From positions 310,001 to 374,000 of the forward strand of contig BSQZ01000030.1 in NCBI GenBank assembly GCA_033239005.1: DNA of 64,000 nt. The letters run 5' to 3'. Made by a program: the position numbers and the translations under genes. This document shows positions 25,190 through 38,136 of the stretch, piece after piece (position 1 is the stretch's first letter; every line of letters begins with the position of its first letter). The notes below the pieces were generated by a model. The model worked only from the letters and a program-made list of their open reading frames with translations. It ran no database searches and was not told the DNA's origin. Source of the DNA: Lamellibrachia satsuma. Taxonomy: Eukaryota; Annelida; Polychaeta; Sabellida; Siboglinidae.

Positions 25190-25710
25190 CGTTTTGACTA
25201 GTCCCCCCGACCCATACATGCTTTGCTTAATCAATGTGATTTTTTTGCTAGTCTCATTTCAAATTAATTTTGCGAAATACCAAACCTACCTAGTATCCAC
25301 TGCAACATGCTAGCTCGTTTTTGCAACTTTTGTATGTAGTTTTTGTGAAATCAACAGACAAACTATTAAATTAGTTAATGCTTGTTCAAGCATTAACTGA
25401 AGTAAAAATTTAAATGCTGAAAAATGACAATCTTCTTCCTTGGTGAAATTTTTTAACTTTGTTATATGATCGGCGGGGGATGGACGTCATACCCACGATC
25501 AGCATTGACCCACAGTGTTTAACATTTTAGTCTTTAATTTAGATATCCACTATTTTGATCATTACCAGATCTGACGACTAAAGTCAACTGTTTCGATGAT
25601 TTGAAAAAAATATGCATTTTTTATTAAATTGACTGCGGATGTTACATAGACATAGTCATAAACTATTCACAAACTACATATTTTGACACCAATGAACTGG
25701 ATTTCCTATG
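25190..25710 (+). repeat. Dispersed TTAAAGGT repeat, copy 2
   Basis: The block order is the same as at 4.66-5.03 kb ('tagtctcatttcaaattaat', 'atccactgcaacatgctagc', 'gatcggcggg', 'taccagatct', 'ctgcggatgttac', 'cataaactattcacaaacta'). It is inverted relative to the copy at 27.54-27.75 kb, so the two could be ends of one element of about 2.6 kb or two independent insertions. Confidence 0.7.
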
Positions 25711-27090
25711 CTATGGGCTAAATCAGCTGAAGAAGCAGTTTTAATTAGGTGCTAAATTTCCAGGATCTTGAATTAAAAGGGTCACCTGTCAATACACAGG
25801 CCACAACTAGTGTTATGATAAACCTCAAAAAGGCTCAATCGTAGTAAATGACGTAATTGTTGAGCGATAATACATAACATGTTTCAATTAGTGTTTTCTC
25901 CTTACCTTTGCATTATAATGCAGATCGCGCTTGTTGTAATGCTACATACGATTTGCTCTTTCTACTTGGTGTACGTCTCATTTTCATAAGTTTTAGAAAT
26001 AATATACAAAATTACACATTGTCATTTCGTTGATATACGATTCAGTGCTGAAAATGTTTATATGCGCCCTCTTTTGGATTTTACGCGAGCCATGAAACAT
26101 AGTGTCTCCATCTATTGGGTTTTATTTTGAAAACTCGTCTTTTGTCCTTTTTAGGACGTGCTTGGTTGTACAGTATGTTCTCAATATATAGAACAGTGAA
26201 CCCTTCCATATATTCATAAAATCACTTTGTCACTGCAAGTCCTAACAAGCCAACTGTTAACTGTTGGTGTGGCAACATTTCAGGTCAAGTCTTCATTTTA
26301 GCAGCAGCGGCGGCGGCAGAAACAACACAACGCAAAAAAAAAAAATAGCCAAACATAAAATATAAACCACAGTCTAGATGTTGAAGAGGGCAAGAATAAT
26401 TGTGTCATTTATAATACTTGCCCAATTACCATAAATATAACAAGAAGCAAATGATTACAGTATGCATGATCACAATTTAACTATTTATATTTCAATATGA
26501 ATGGTGACATATTAGTGCTTAGACTAGATAGTCACCGTAGCGTAGTTCAAGAATAACAACATCTAAAGACCAGCATAAAAAAAATTATGTAGGTACAATA
26601 AATCAGTATTTATACAACCTAGCTGCATGGCCTACTGCTATAATTATATATATCTTACAGACACCCCGATAACGTCCAATTGATGGTGACAGCTGCGAAA
26701 GGTGCAACTTGTTTTCACTGATATCCGGCATAGTATCCGGCTGTAGCATTCATTGGCGCGGGTCGCGGCCACTCATCGGCTCACTGATCGCAGCCAGGAC
26801 ACTCACATAACTCTCAAGGCGTGTACCATGTCCAGACCGTCCAGTATTTACTACATTATTGGCAAAGGAAACCACTCGCAATCATATAACAATGAATTGC
26901 GCTGTTCTGATGGACGACTGTGGATGTTAAATTGTTAAATAAATACAATTACCAAATAATGTTTTAAAAGTACGTTTACATATTTGATAACAGTGACATA
27001 AGTAGTCTTGCTGGTTTCTTTTATCAACTATCGTTACTATCAATATAGTTCAAGCTCTATCCTCAAGTGATTTAACCTATCGCAAATCCA
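25710..27090. other. Non-coding DNA between inverted repeat copies
   Basis: No gene is supported. 26280-26340 has a short CGG run and a poly(A) tract. 26690-26870 is locally CpG-richer and could hold an untranslated first exon of STX17 (minus strand; gtgagt-like donors are present), but this is speculative. Confidence 0.35.
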
Positions 27091-27540
27091 TCCGGTTCGT
27101 TGATGTCCAAATATGTAGTGTGTGAATAGTTTATGTATCATCCGGTTCGTTGATGTCCAAATATGTAGTGTGTGAATAGTTTATGTATCATCCGGTTCGT
27201 TGATGTCCAAATATGTAGTGTGTGAATAGTTTATGTATCATCCGGTTCGTTGATGTCCAAATATGTAGTGTGTGAATAGTTTATGTATCATCCGGTTCGT
27301 TGATGTCCAAATATGGAGTGTGTGAATAGTTTATGTATCATCCGGTTCGTTGATGTCCAACACTGGAGTGTGTGAATAGTTTATGTATCATCCGGTTCGT
27401 TGATGTCCAAATATGGAGTGTGTGAATAGTTTATGTATCATCCGGTTCGTTGATGTCCAACTATGGAGTGTGTGAATAGTTTATGTATCATCCGGTTCGT
27501 TGATGTCCAACTATGGAGTGTGTGAATAGCTTATGTATCA
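27091..27540. repeat. Minisatellite, 50-bp unit, exactly 9 copies
   Basis: Nine copies of a 50-bp unit begin 'tccggttcgttgatgtccaa'. The first four are identical, and later copies carry a/g and atat/ctat/cact variants. The reverse complement of the unit ('cataaactattcacacacta', then 'catatttggacatcaacgaa') matches the end of TTAAAGGT repeat copies 1 and 2, so the array is an amplified internal piece of that repeat. Confidence 0.97.
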
Positions 27541-27749
27541 TCAGCAGTCGATTCAGCGCTTCCATTTTCATTTCAATTAACGTTTGATCAAATATTAAGT
27601 AATTTTATAGTTTGTCTGATGATTTCACATAAAATGCATATAACAGTTGCACAAATGAGCTAGCATGTTGCAGTGGATACTAGGTGGGTTAGATTTTTCA
27701 CAAAATGAATTTGAAATGAGACTAGCGAAAAAATCGAATTGAGTGTAGA

Positions 27750-27750
<1 letters not shown>
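27541..27750 (-). repeat. Dispersed TTAAAGGT repeat, copy 3 (partial)
   Basis: Minus-strand copy with 'tagtctcatttcaaattcat', 'ctagtatccactgcaacatg' and 'tcatcagacaaacta'. It is contiguous with the 50-bp array derived from the same repeat. Confidence 0.7.
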
Positions 27751-28433
<683 letters not shown>

Positions 28434-28487
28434 CATATATGCACACACACATATATATACATATATGCACACACACACATACATAAA

Positions 28488-28566
28488 TACATACATGCAT
28501 GCATGCATACATGCATACATACATGCACGCATGCATACATGCATACATGCATACATGCATACATGC
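28488..28566. repeat. ATAC/ATGC microsatellite, left half split by a transposon
   Basis: Tetranucleotide repeats of catg and cata stop exactly at the hAT element start (28567) and resume exactly after its end (32001-32066). This shows one ancestral array split by insertion. Confidence 0.9.
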
Positions 28567-30152
28567 CAGGGCGTTTTTTAACATACAAAGTGGGGGGGCA
28601 ATGCCCCCCCAGCCCTTCCATTTGCCCCCCCAGTCAACCCCCCAATGCATGCCCCCATTCTCCTTAACCAGCCCCTTGTATTAATGTAGGTCAAAATTTG
28701 TATTCTTTTTGTTAGTGTGATTTAGTTAATTTTCATTGATGGCAAAATTAAGAAAGTACCAAAGTTAAAGAAGGGCAATATGTCTACAAAAGATCAATTT
28801 ATTGATATGGCTCAGAGGGGAATCTTATATTTTCAAAAAAGGCTTTATATTTCTTGTTCCATAACTAGATGCCAGGTTACTATTTTCATGTTACCATTTT
28901 CATGTTCGATGCGTCTCGAATGGTGAGGTTTACTTTCGACTCGAAAGTCGAAGAATAATGGCAATATCATGGACATAGGCAGTAGTACCCGAGTTATGGT
29001 GTGTTTATGTTAATGCATGCGACAGGAAGTGAGGAATGTAATAGCATCATAGCAATAACAGTGACGTATTGCTGAATGGCTTCTTCATACAGTTCATGCA
29101 AAGAACTGAAAATGTGCTTTGGCATAGCCATACCATAGGCATAGCCATAGAAGTGTTTACTTATGACGTCAGTGTTCCGGTGCTAGAATAGCTAATGATT
29201 ATGAATATGTAAATATGTGTACCTGCATGTTACTGTTTGTTTAAATTGTGTATAATTCAACAAGACCCGCCATCACATTTTACACGATTGAGCCGCGTGC
29301 AATCCAATTTTTTACAGTGATGTTGAAATAGCTGTTAACATAAACCGGTGTCCTGGCCGCGAAATTGCGAAACGTACCAGGCGAGACTAAACCACGCCCA
29401 TTCGCTATTACCACTGGTCGAGAGCGAGCGGGCGGGGATTAACGATGTATCAACAACCTTTCAGTCGGCTGTTTTTTTCAAATAATAAATAAATCTGGCA
29501 AAGTGTGTGTAGTGTCCAAGAAAGCAATTGGAAACGTTTAACAAATATCACAAAATAATCACATTTAATAATGATCCCTCTTGTAGGTAAGATGATACAA
29601 ACATCATAACAGCCATAAACCTGTCAGGGTAGATTTTTATTGAGGCAGTAACCTAGCCAATTCATTCTCCGCATCTTTGAGAAATCGAAATTTTAAGCAT
29701 GGTAACTCAAATAAGCATATTGTATACATACCAAACAAATAAATTTTAAAATGTATGAGTAGTTGATAGTGGTCTATATGTGAGATGGAAAGTTGGCGGT
29801 CAGCAGGGACTTCAACTTTGGAAAATTGTTACTCAAAAGTTGGTGGTCCACATATTAACATAAAAAATGTAATCAACATTTGCACATGTCAATTTTGGAA
29901 GTACGGATTTCTATATTTTTATTTGTTATGTACTTAGCCAACCATTTGATTGATAGACGTGGTACGCATGTTTTGTATTACTCTCTTTTCTGCCTTATGC
30001 CTATATCTTCAGTATATTTATGTGTAGAGTCTAGAGCATGTCGCCGCTCGCATTGTAATTCCACTATAAAAGTGTTTAAAATAGACAGGCTTTTCCTGAG
30101 TTAGTTATTACATTTAACCATCTAACTTGTCCAGGTCGATATCCTGCCAGTC

Positions 30153-31623
30153 ATGCCTAACAGAGACAGAAAAGCAAAACGAAAACAAAAAGGGCTAGAG
30201 AAATCTGCCGTAAAATGTCAACGCCTAGACACAATTTTTCGACGCAGCCTCAATGACTCATTGCCAGAAATACCCACAATGACGCCAGGGAACTATGATC
30301 CGTCCGCTGCCATCACACCTGATGACACTACCAAAGACAAAGGTGTACCACCAGTCATAGAGATTCTGCCTTCGTCGTGCTCTCGCTCGAGTACCAGACT
30401 ACCAGTTCATCAAGCAGCCATGATCCGTTCACTGCCATCACATCTGATGACACTCCCGAAGATAAAAGTGTACAACCAGTCACAGAGATACTACCTTCGT
30501 CGTGTTCTCGCCCGATAGCCAGTTCATCAAGCAGCCATGATCCGGGACCCAAACTACTATAAGCAGATGCTGGATGTCCTATACGAACTAGAGAAAGTGT
30601 GTCTGTCTCAAATGTTCAACCGATGCACAGTCTTCAGTGTGCAGATTGATGGCAGCTGTGACAGGCAAATGTTGGACTACAAGTTTGTAAGTGGACGGAT
30701 GGCTAACAGTGATGGTAGCGTAACGTGTGTGTTCGTCGTCATGCATTCGCCAGAGACGAACGGCGCCCCTGGACTACTGGAAGCGGTGAACAAAGCTTTG
30801 GTTCTGACCGGAGGTAAAGACACGAAGCTCGTCGGTGTCACCACTGACGGCGAATCGGCAAACACTGGCAGACATGGTGGGTTATGGCGTTTGCTTGCTG
30901 ACCAAGTGCAGAGAGGTCTGGCAACTTTCTGGTGTGCTGCTCACCGGTCGGACTTAGCCATTGAGTCGGTCGTCAGCACCATACCGGAGATGGGCATCTG
31001 GAAGTCTAATCTTCTGGGGCTCGTACGATTCTTCCGGACGCCGAGAAGGATGAAGATGTTGTCAGCGCAAGCCGGGAATGTCAAACAGTTCCCCGGCACC
31101 ACAATGTCAGGTTTGCCCAGCACAAGCTGCAGCTGGTGGATGCTGTGCTACCAGACAGCATTAAGGTGTGGGAACAGATGCAAGCACCTGAAAGTACCAG
31201 CGACAGAAAGGAGAAGGCTGAAGCCAAAGGGTTTCTGAGAATTTGGAACCATCAACAGAAGTGGATAACCTCACTGGTGGGCGGCATCCTGGAGATATTT
31301 GAAACACTCCAGAAGAAGTTGCAAAGGAGTGATTTGTTCATCAGCGATCTTCTCACTGTGACTGGCGCTGCCGTCAAGAAGTTGAGATTGATGAGGGATT
31401 GACCATTCCCGGAAAGAACAATCACCGCACCAGCATGGGTGAGGACACGAGAAACGCCCGCCTCATGGTGGCACTGAATGGTGTGGGCACCGCCTACTTT
31501 GACCCTCGACCCGCTGTCGTCAAATTCCTGGAGAAGGCCAGAAGATGCGGAGCTCCAGATTGGGATATCTACGGGCAGAGTGAATTCGTTAGGAAATTCA
31601 CCCGCAAAACGGGGCTCGTCTAG
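30153..31623 (+). pseudogene. Broken hAT-family transposase
   Basis: The start MPNRDRKAKRKQKG is a basic N-terminus. A linker then occurs in two diverged tandem copies of about 120 bases (DDTTKDKGVPPVIEILPSSC and DDTPEDKSVQPVTEILPSSC). The catalytic region from about 30537 has VQIDGSCDRQMLDYKFVSGR (first acidic residue), TKLVGVTTDGESANTGRHGG (the TDG.S...GR.GG motif) and FWCAAHRSDLAI (the hAT C..H/AHR motif). DUF4371-type, ZNF862- or KIAA1586-like hAT proteins have this layout. Defects include an in-frame stop near 30517, frameshifts near 31090 and 31370, and no visible hAT dimerisation motif at the end (stop at 31621). It is not functional as it stands. Confidence 0.85.
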
Positions 31624-31792
31624 TGAAATTGAGACGACTGTCAAACGTACTGACTTGCAAGTTGCTAGAGACGTGTCATGTTTCTCTAACTACTGCATGT
31701 GTTTGTAATAAAAAAATTCTGGGATATAAGTGTAACATTAATTTTATACCGAGATGCAGTCGTCAGTGTGCAACCATATGGATAAAATATAC

Positions 31793-31799
31793 TAATATA

Positions 31800-31876
<77 letters not shown>
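31793..31876. repeat. (AT)n microsatellite inside the hAT element
   Basis: About 40 AT dinucleotides lie between the transposase relic and the right inverted repeat. Another TA run (32217-32252) lies just outside the element. Confidence 0.97.
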
Positions 31877-31879
<3 letters not shown>

Positions 31880-32037
31880 TCATACATTCTAAGGGTTATG
31901 TAAATAATCATTAATAATGCGTAAGGTGCCCTTTTTAACCATTTGGAGTGCCCTTTTAGGACATTGCCCCCCCAGTGAAAATTCAATAAAAAACGCCCTG
32001 ATACATGCATACATGCATACATGCATACATGCATACA

Positions 32038-32065
<28 letters not shown>

Positions 32066-32068
<3 letters not shown>

Positions 32069-32211
32069 CTGTTTGTATATTTTCCCTAACTTGAAACTAT
32101 CGCAATAGTATTGCAATAGTAGCCTATTACAAATATCGCAGTAGTAAGACTCCACTAGTCACCGCTATGAACCAGCGCCGATGTTCTGCACTCGCGCAGG
32201 AACACAACCAA

Positions 32212-32255
<44 letters not shown>

Positions 32256-32880
32256 TGTGTTACAACCGCCAGCCGGGGAAACAAGAAGGTGAAATTATCA
32301 GCTCGTTACCAATACGTGAACTTTCGGCATTTCAATGACAGTTTTGAACAAAACAACGGCACGCCTGAAGGCCGTTGTTTTTTCGCCGTAACCATGCGCC
32401 TACGGCCACGCGCATGCCGGCGTAATGTTGCAGTTAGTTCCTGAGAAGAGAAACGCCTCAAACGCCAACAAATAATGACTGAGAACCGCAGCAAGTTTCT
32501 ATGAACGCGTTGAAACTGTAGCACAGAGAGCCGGACATAGGGCTCGGTTCAACACATAATTACTCCGCACGGTTCCTACTCACACCTGGGTTCGACGAAT
32601 GTGACGGACGATTCGTGTCATGTGACATCTGATTATAACTGAGGCCGTTTATCTGGCAGATAACACTGGAGCCACGCTCGCATCGACCGACCTTCAGACC
32701 CCCCTCGTGGGTGACGTCCTGTCCGTGCTTGGTGACAGTTCGAACGATCCACAGATACCTCTGAGGTACCTACACCGTCTCCCCGGCACTTGGGTGACAA
32801 CAGGCATTCACCGCCGTTACTCCCATATCGAGTAAGCTGTGGGTTGCGTGTCCAGCGTCTTGTGCCCTGCGGTTATTGCT
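32066..32880. other. CpG-richer non-coding stretch with two adjacent hairpins
   Basis: 32350-32360 pairs perfectly with 32371-32381 (aaaacaacggc / gccgttgtttt, 10-base loop). Immediately after, cgccg (32384-32388) with cggcg (32418-32422) and atgcgc (32394-32399) with gcgcat (32410-32415) form a second nested hairpin. No coding potential is seen. The region is probably another mobile element of unknown type. Confidence 0.5.
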
Positions 32881-32889
32881 TTAATTGGC

Positions 32890-33325
32890 TCTCCCCTGGT
32901 TTAGTGAGATGGGTTCACGAAGCCCCCTGGTCATTGTGAGATATGTTCATGAAGCCCTCTCGTCTTATATATGTTCAAGAATCCCCATGGTCTAGTGAGG
33001 TGGGTCCACGAAGCCCCCTGGTCTTGGTGGGATGGGTTCGTGAAGCCCCCTGGTCTTGGTGGGATGGGTTGATGAAACTCCCTGGTTTTGATGAGATGGA
33101 TTCATGAAGCCCCTGGTCTTGGTCGGAGGGGTTGATGAAGCCCCTGGTTTTTGTAAGATATGTTCATGAAGCTCCGTGGTCTAGCGAGATGGGTTCATGA
33201 AGCTCCCTGGTCTCAGTGAGATGGGTCCACGAAGCCCCTGGTCTTGACGAGATGGGTTCATGAAGCCCCCCTGGTCTTGGTGTGACGAGCTCATGAAACC
33301 CCCTGGTCTTTCAGAACCCATGCAT
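32890..33325. repeat. Degenerate minisatellite, about 30-42 bp unit, about 11 copies
   Basis: Repeats are built on 'gagatgggttcatgaagccc' followed by 'cctggtctt' with variable spacing. The copies are more diverged and length-variable than in the other arrays of the window, suggesting an older array. Confidence 0.85.
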
Positions 33326-33329
33326 GGAT

Positions 33330-34370
33330 TTAGAATCGGTACAGGCCTAGACTCCCCGCACAAACATTTTTAATATTAAGTGTTTTCAAGCAATGCTTAA
33401 TTTAACCTTAGATTAGGGCATTTTTGCTTGCACAACAATGTAATAATATACGGTCGACATTGATGAAATGCCCACCACAACTCCCTGTCAAATAATCACA
33501 CACCCCCTCAGTAAGGCTAACCCCGGCATTCGTCCTTGAAAATAAGTGTTCAATTATTACAATGAAATATGATTAGTTCAGATATGTTGGCTATGAAAAA
33601 GCTGTTGGTGACGTAGTTATAGCGGGTCACCCTAATTAAGGGGCATTCATTCGGAGCGTAATCTCACTATGTTAACCCCAATCTATTACATTATTTCAGA
33701 CACCGCGCATCAGTCACACCATTCCCCCATTTAGAACCCGGTTTGAAAGGTCCCAACTGTATGCCTACTATATGTTATATCTAGAAAGATAATATTTTAA
33801 TCAATCACTGATTATTTATAATTACATGCACCTCGGTGCAGTTCATGTTGCCATTCAGCGACCACATGAACGCAGAGGTCTCACAGAGTGCTAGAAAAAA
33901 TAATTATCTACGCCTACACTAGCTGTCGCCTTGATTCTTCCACAGCCATAGTTTTCGAGGCCATAGTTTGCACCAAGAATACAAGAACGTGCCATGTCTG
34001 GTAAAGTTAAAGTCCTTAATTTTATGTTTCATGTTGTGCTTTTTAGAAAATTACTGTACAGTATTTAGCAAGTTGTATGATGATGCATATTTAGGCCCAT
34101 TGAAAGACCGGTGTATGATGTTAGTCCGGGATAGAAACGTAACTATTGCATTAGGACACCGAGCGAAATATGGCTGGGCCGCGACTCGGGCCATTGAACC
34201 CCCGATACGGCACTGGGCACAACCATGCTTACAAAAACATCGGGGCGAAAACAGAATCAGTAATTGCGTAACGTATAAAAAGTCACACTCTTAATTAATA
34301 CAAGCCACCTAGTCAACGAAAGGTGGTAGTCTAAGAGTTCAGTCATGGTTATCCGAACTAAAACAGATTA
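33330..34370. other. Intergenic DNA, no gene supported
   Basis: An open frame at 33968-34294 encodes an unremarkable sequence without recognisable domain or splice context. Nothing else is seen. Confidence 0.4.
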
Positions 34371-35633
34371 GCAGGCGCGGATCCAGACGGGGGGGGGGTG
34401 GGGGGGGGTCGCACACCGAACGAACTGTAGGGCATCCCGTTTTGCGTGAAAACATTATTTTCTGGGGCTTTACTCTTTTCTGATAACTATCTTAGTCTGA
34501 GCGCGGACAGCACATTATTACCGCAGCCTGAATTTGGCACCATCACAGGCATGCAAGGTACAAAACATGATGTCCACCCTGCAGACCCTGGCTGTATTCT
34601 TTAAATAATCACCCAAGAGACAACGACAACTATGGCAATCTATAGAAGATATCAACATTCGGAGGAAGCGTTGAATGTAAGAAGGAAGTGGGTATTGGAA
34701 AGGTTAAACTACTGTGTGGAAAAAGGTGCGTGGAACACTACACTGGAGGAGTATGTATCACTATGTATGTGTGAAGCTATTCTTGATTGCCTGATTGCAA
34801 TTTCGAACAATGAGGGAAACAAATGGAGTTCAAAAACAATGACGGATGTTTTGGCCTATGCTTTGCGCGATCTCGATCTGTGCATTAAACGTTGCATTCC
34901 AGGTGAAACGGTGCATGTTTGAGTACACCATAGGCCTCCTCGGTTCTACGCAGGATGTTCTCCGAGCTTACGAAGAAGTCACTATGGTAAAGGACATCTT
35001 TACCGGCATCAGAAAATGTCGAAAGCGATGGTAGCGAGACTAGCGACCAAGCGTGGCATAGGCCAGTACGTCGCCAAGGGCACCACCGCCATCGATGGAG
35101 TCACGAAGGCGGAGACGATGGTGTAGTACAGGCTGGCATGCCACAACCTCCCAATGTCAGCCGCCGACGAGTTTAGCAGAATGGTCCCGGCAAAGTTACC
35201 CGACAGCGAGATTGCCGAGACGTATTCTTCTGGTAAGTGCTATAAGACTATATATAATAATTTATTGTCATTAGGCCAAATATGCTAATTTTTTATTGTC
35301 ACGGTTTAAGGATTAAGACGACTTTCCGTCCATAAAATTATAGGACTACATATTACTGGTTCATTAGACCTTAATGAGTTAATATGATCGTAACCATCCT
35401 ATATAATATAACACCTCGTGAACATGATTGATATGTGGTTTGAGGCCACTTTTATAGGGCCTTGCCGGTGTCGTATTGTAAATGGACCCCCGTGCAAATG
35501 GACCCGTACCACTGTGGAATTTGGACCGGGGGGTCCATATTCAATCGTGGTAAATGGACCTCGATATGTGAATCATTGTCATAGCTTAAACATTAAAGCC
35601 TGAGGGGTCCATTCTCAATGGGCGTGGAAAGTG

Positions 35634-36315
35634 TACCCCCTCCTTCAAAGTACCTCGTATCCCCTCCTTCTATGTACCTCGTACCCCCTCCTTCTATGTA
35701 CCTCATACCCCCTCCTTCTGTGTACCTCTTACCCCCTCCTTCTACGTACCTCGTACCCCCTCCTTCTATGTACCTCGTACCCCCTCCTTCTATGTACCTC
35801 GTACTCCCTCCTTCTGTGTACTTCATACCCCCTCCTTCTATGTACCTCGTACCCCCTCCTTCTATGTACCTCGTACCCCCTCCTTCTATGTACCTCGTAC
35901 CCCCTCCTTCTATGTACCTCGTACCCCCTCCTTCTGTGTACATCGTACCCCCTCCTTCTATGTACCTCGTACCCCCTCCTTCTGTGTACCTCGTACCCCC
36001 TCCTTCTGTGTACCTCGTACCCCCTCCTTCTATGTACCTCGTACCCCCTCCTTCTATGTACCTCGTACCCCCTCCTTCTGTGTACCTCGTACCCCCTCCT
36101 TCTATGTACCTCATACCCCCTCCTTCTGTGTACCTCGTACCCCCTCCTTCTATGTACCTCGTACCCCCTCCGTCTATGTACCTCGTACCCCCTCCTTCTA
36201 TGTACCTCGTACCCCCTCCGTCTTTGTACCTCGTACCCCCTCCTTCTATGTACCCCGTACCCCCTCCGTCTATGTACCTCGTACCCCCTCCTTCTATGTA
36301 CCTCGTACCCTCGGT
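35634..36315. repeat. Minisatellite, 24-bp unit, about 28 copies
   Basis: The unit is 'cctccttctatgtacctcgt' plus 'accc', with a/g and t/g variants. It lies inside the intron of the hAT relic. The period is a multiple of three, so long open frames (repeated MYLVPPPS and, on the other strand, RYIEGGGT) exist on both strands and are artefacts. Confidence 0.97.
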
Positions 36316-37140
36316 TTAACTTTTTTGTTATTTATTGTAATCGACTCACTGGCTATAATAAAAATATCCCCATATAAGTACCTTCCACGGCCCTATGCTG
36401 TCCTTACGTATGGGGAAGGGTCCATTCTTAGTGGCAGTGGAAAATGTACCCCCCTCTTTCCACATACCTCCCAACTTCGGCTTTTGAAATAAATGAGTAT
36501 TAATTAATTAATGGTACTCTTACTATTAGCGATAACCATAATTTACTGAATGGTTATAAAAAATTAACCCAAATTGTTTATATAGGATGGGTCCATTTTC
36601 AATGGCTGTGGAAAATGTACCCCCCCTCCACTCTTTCCATGTACCTCGCAACCTCGGTTTTTTATGGTGATGGGGAGTTCGAATTAATATCATGTAGTCA
36701 ATATTATATTAATTTATAATAAGCACATTCTTTCCGACCTTTGGTCGAGAGGCATGCCTACCAATCGAAGATGAGTTCTCTGTGGGGAAACAGCATGAAC
36801 ACATGTCGGACTAAGAGGCACTCTTAGAATAAATTAATTGTTTTATTGAAATGCATTTCTGTGTTACAATGAAAACCTACCAGGTCTATTTTTCCACCAT
36901 GGTAAATGGACCCCGGACCACCGTAATAAATGGACCCCGGTCCATTTATTACGGTGGGGGTCCATATTTCACAGTGAAAATGGATCAGGGGATCCATTTA
37001 CAATCTGACACCGGCGTATTTCTAGCGCCGGTGATGCTGTGTGATGGGTTATAGCTTGATCGCTATCGCTCGTTCTGTAGTTCTTCCCTTTAACTTATGG
37101 ATGAATGAATAGCTATATTTTTTATATATTTCGTGACATA
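36316..37140. repeat. Copies of a 'ggtccattctcaatgg' leader and palindromic 'aaatggacccc' blocks
   Basis: A segment of about 60 bases (gggtccatt..caatgg..gtggaaaatgtaccccc..tacctcg) occurs at 35606, 36418 and 36588. The first copy runs straight into the 24-bp array. At 36900-36990 and 35470-35560, 'aaatggaccccgg' and its complement alternate, forming local palindromes (ccgtaataaatggaccccgg / tccatttattacgg). Confidence 0.8.
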
Positions 37141-37784
37141 TCCAGGACTCACCAAGACAACACAGATAAAAAAGCGAGCCCTGGCACCAGCGCTGGACGA
37201 CCGCGTCACCGACTTGTGCCGCACGGCGCCCTTCGCCCTCCCATAGCGTGACCAGGCCCTGGGGAGAGATGGCTCTCCGTCGTGACGGCGGAGGCATGGC
37301 GAGGTTTGCTATCCTCGCGAAGGTAATGCTCGCGTTCCTTGTCGTGCCACTATCGAACGCCGCCAGTGAGCGGGCCTTTAGCATGGTCAGACAGATATAG
37401 ACAGACTTTAGGAGCGAGCTAGCTCAGGACACTCCCTACGAGTGCTTTCTTATCTGTGAAAATGAATAGCCTACAGATGTGCGCCCTTCCGTCTTCGTGC
37501 CAGACGCGGCAACGAGGAAGGCTGTCTCTTCCTGTATAATCAGGAACACCGTGGCCTTGATGGCAAATAACTGTTGAATGTTTTGTTGACATATGATACT
37601 GATTTGTTCACATATGTATGTCTACATTTTCTGCGCGCGGTGTTCGTGATTGTGTCGTCCATGATTTTTTTCGCGCGCTGTGTCCCTCCAAAATATTATG
37701 GGGAAGAAGAAATGGGATTCGTCAGAAGAAACAAAACCCTATGACCTACAGAAAACAATGAGTGCAACTTCCAGCTAAATACAT

Positions 37785-38136
37785 TAACCATACATACACG
37801 TACACTATCCATACATACACGTACACTAACCACGCATACACGTACACTAACCACACATACACGTACACTAACCACACATACACGTACACTAACCACACAT
37901 ACACGTTCACTAACCACACATACACGTCCACTAGCCACACACACACGTACGCTAACCACACACACACACGTTCAGTAACCACACATACACGTTCAGTAAC
38001 CACACATACACATACACTAGCCATACACACATGTACACTAACCATACATACACATACACGTTCACTAACCACATATACACGTACACTAACCATACACACG
38101 TACACTAACCATACATACACGTACACTATACCAATA
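37785..38136. repeat. Minisatellite, 21-bp core unit, about 16 copies
   Basis: Repeats of 'ccacacatacacgtacacta' plus a, with 15- and 27-bp variants. The translations (repeated TYTYTNH) are artefacts. Confidence 0.93.

Larger units (their letters stand above)
28567..32000 (+). mobile_element. hAT transposon, 3434 bp, ends and target duplication intact
   Basis: The left end CAGGGCGTTTTTTA and the right end TAAAAAACGCCCTG are a perfect 14-bp terminal inverted repeat. A second matching block (GGGGGGGCAATG) lies about 25 bases further in at both ends. The 8 bases on either side are identical (atacatgc, 28559-28566 and 32001-32008), as expected for hAT, although the target is itself an ATAC/ATGC repeat, so this duplication is weak evidence alone. 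The element carries a broken transposase at 30153-31623 and an (AT)n run at 31793-31876. The G/C-rich subterminal tracts may bind transposase. Confidence 0.85.
35040..37470 (+). pseudogene. hAT transposase relic with a retained intron
   Basis: Exon one (to 35232) reads AIDGVTKAETMV, stop, YRLACHNLPMSAADEFSRM, then LPDSEIAETYSSG, the region after the BED finger in hAT transposases. It ends at TCTG|gtaagtgc. After a 1913-base intron an acceptor (gacatatccag) leads into GLTKTTQIKKRALAPAL from 37146, with the split glycine codon restored. Shortly after, the frame breaks and the sequence jumps to the C-terminal dimerisation signature LVVPLSNAASERAFSMVRQI (about 37325-37400), followed by a stop and TDFRSELAQDT. 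The catalytic middle is deleted. It cannot make active transposase. Confidence 0.78.

Noticed and set aside
27091..27540. Regular direct repeats resembling a CRISPR array
   Set aside because: The copies are contiguous with no unique spacers, in animal DNA; this is a minisatellite.
32350..32384. Hairpin followed by a T run, like a bacterial terminator
   Set aside because: The context is eukaryotic and there is no bacterial gene; the T run is part of the stem.
34632..34922. 96-codon frame as an independent gene
   Set aside because: It lies inside the degraded hAT unit and has no clear start context or homology; treated as part of that element.
35593..36377. Open frames of up to 248 codons on both strands
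   Set aside because: They are a 24-bp minisatellite read in several frames; the repeated octapeptides carry no coding signal.
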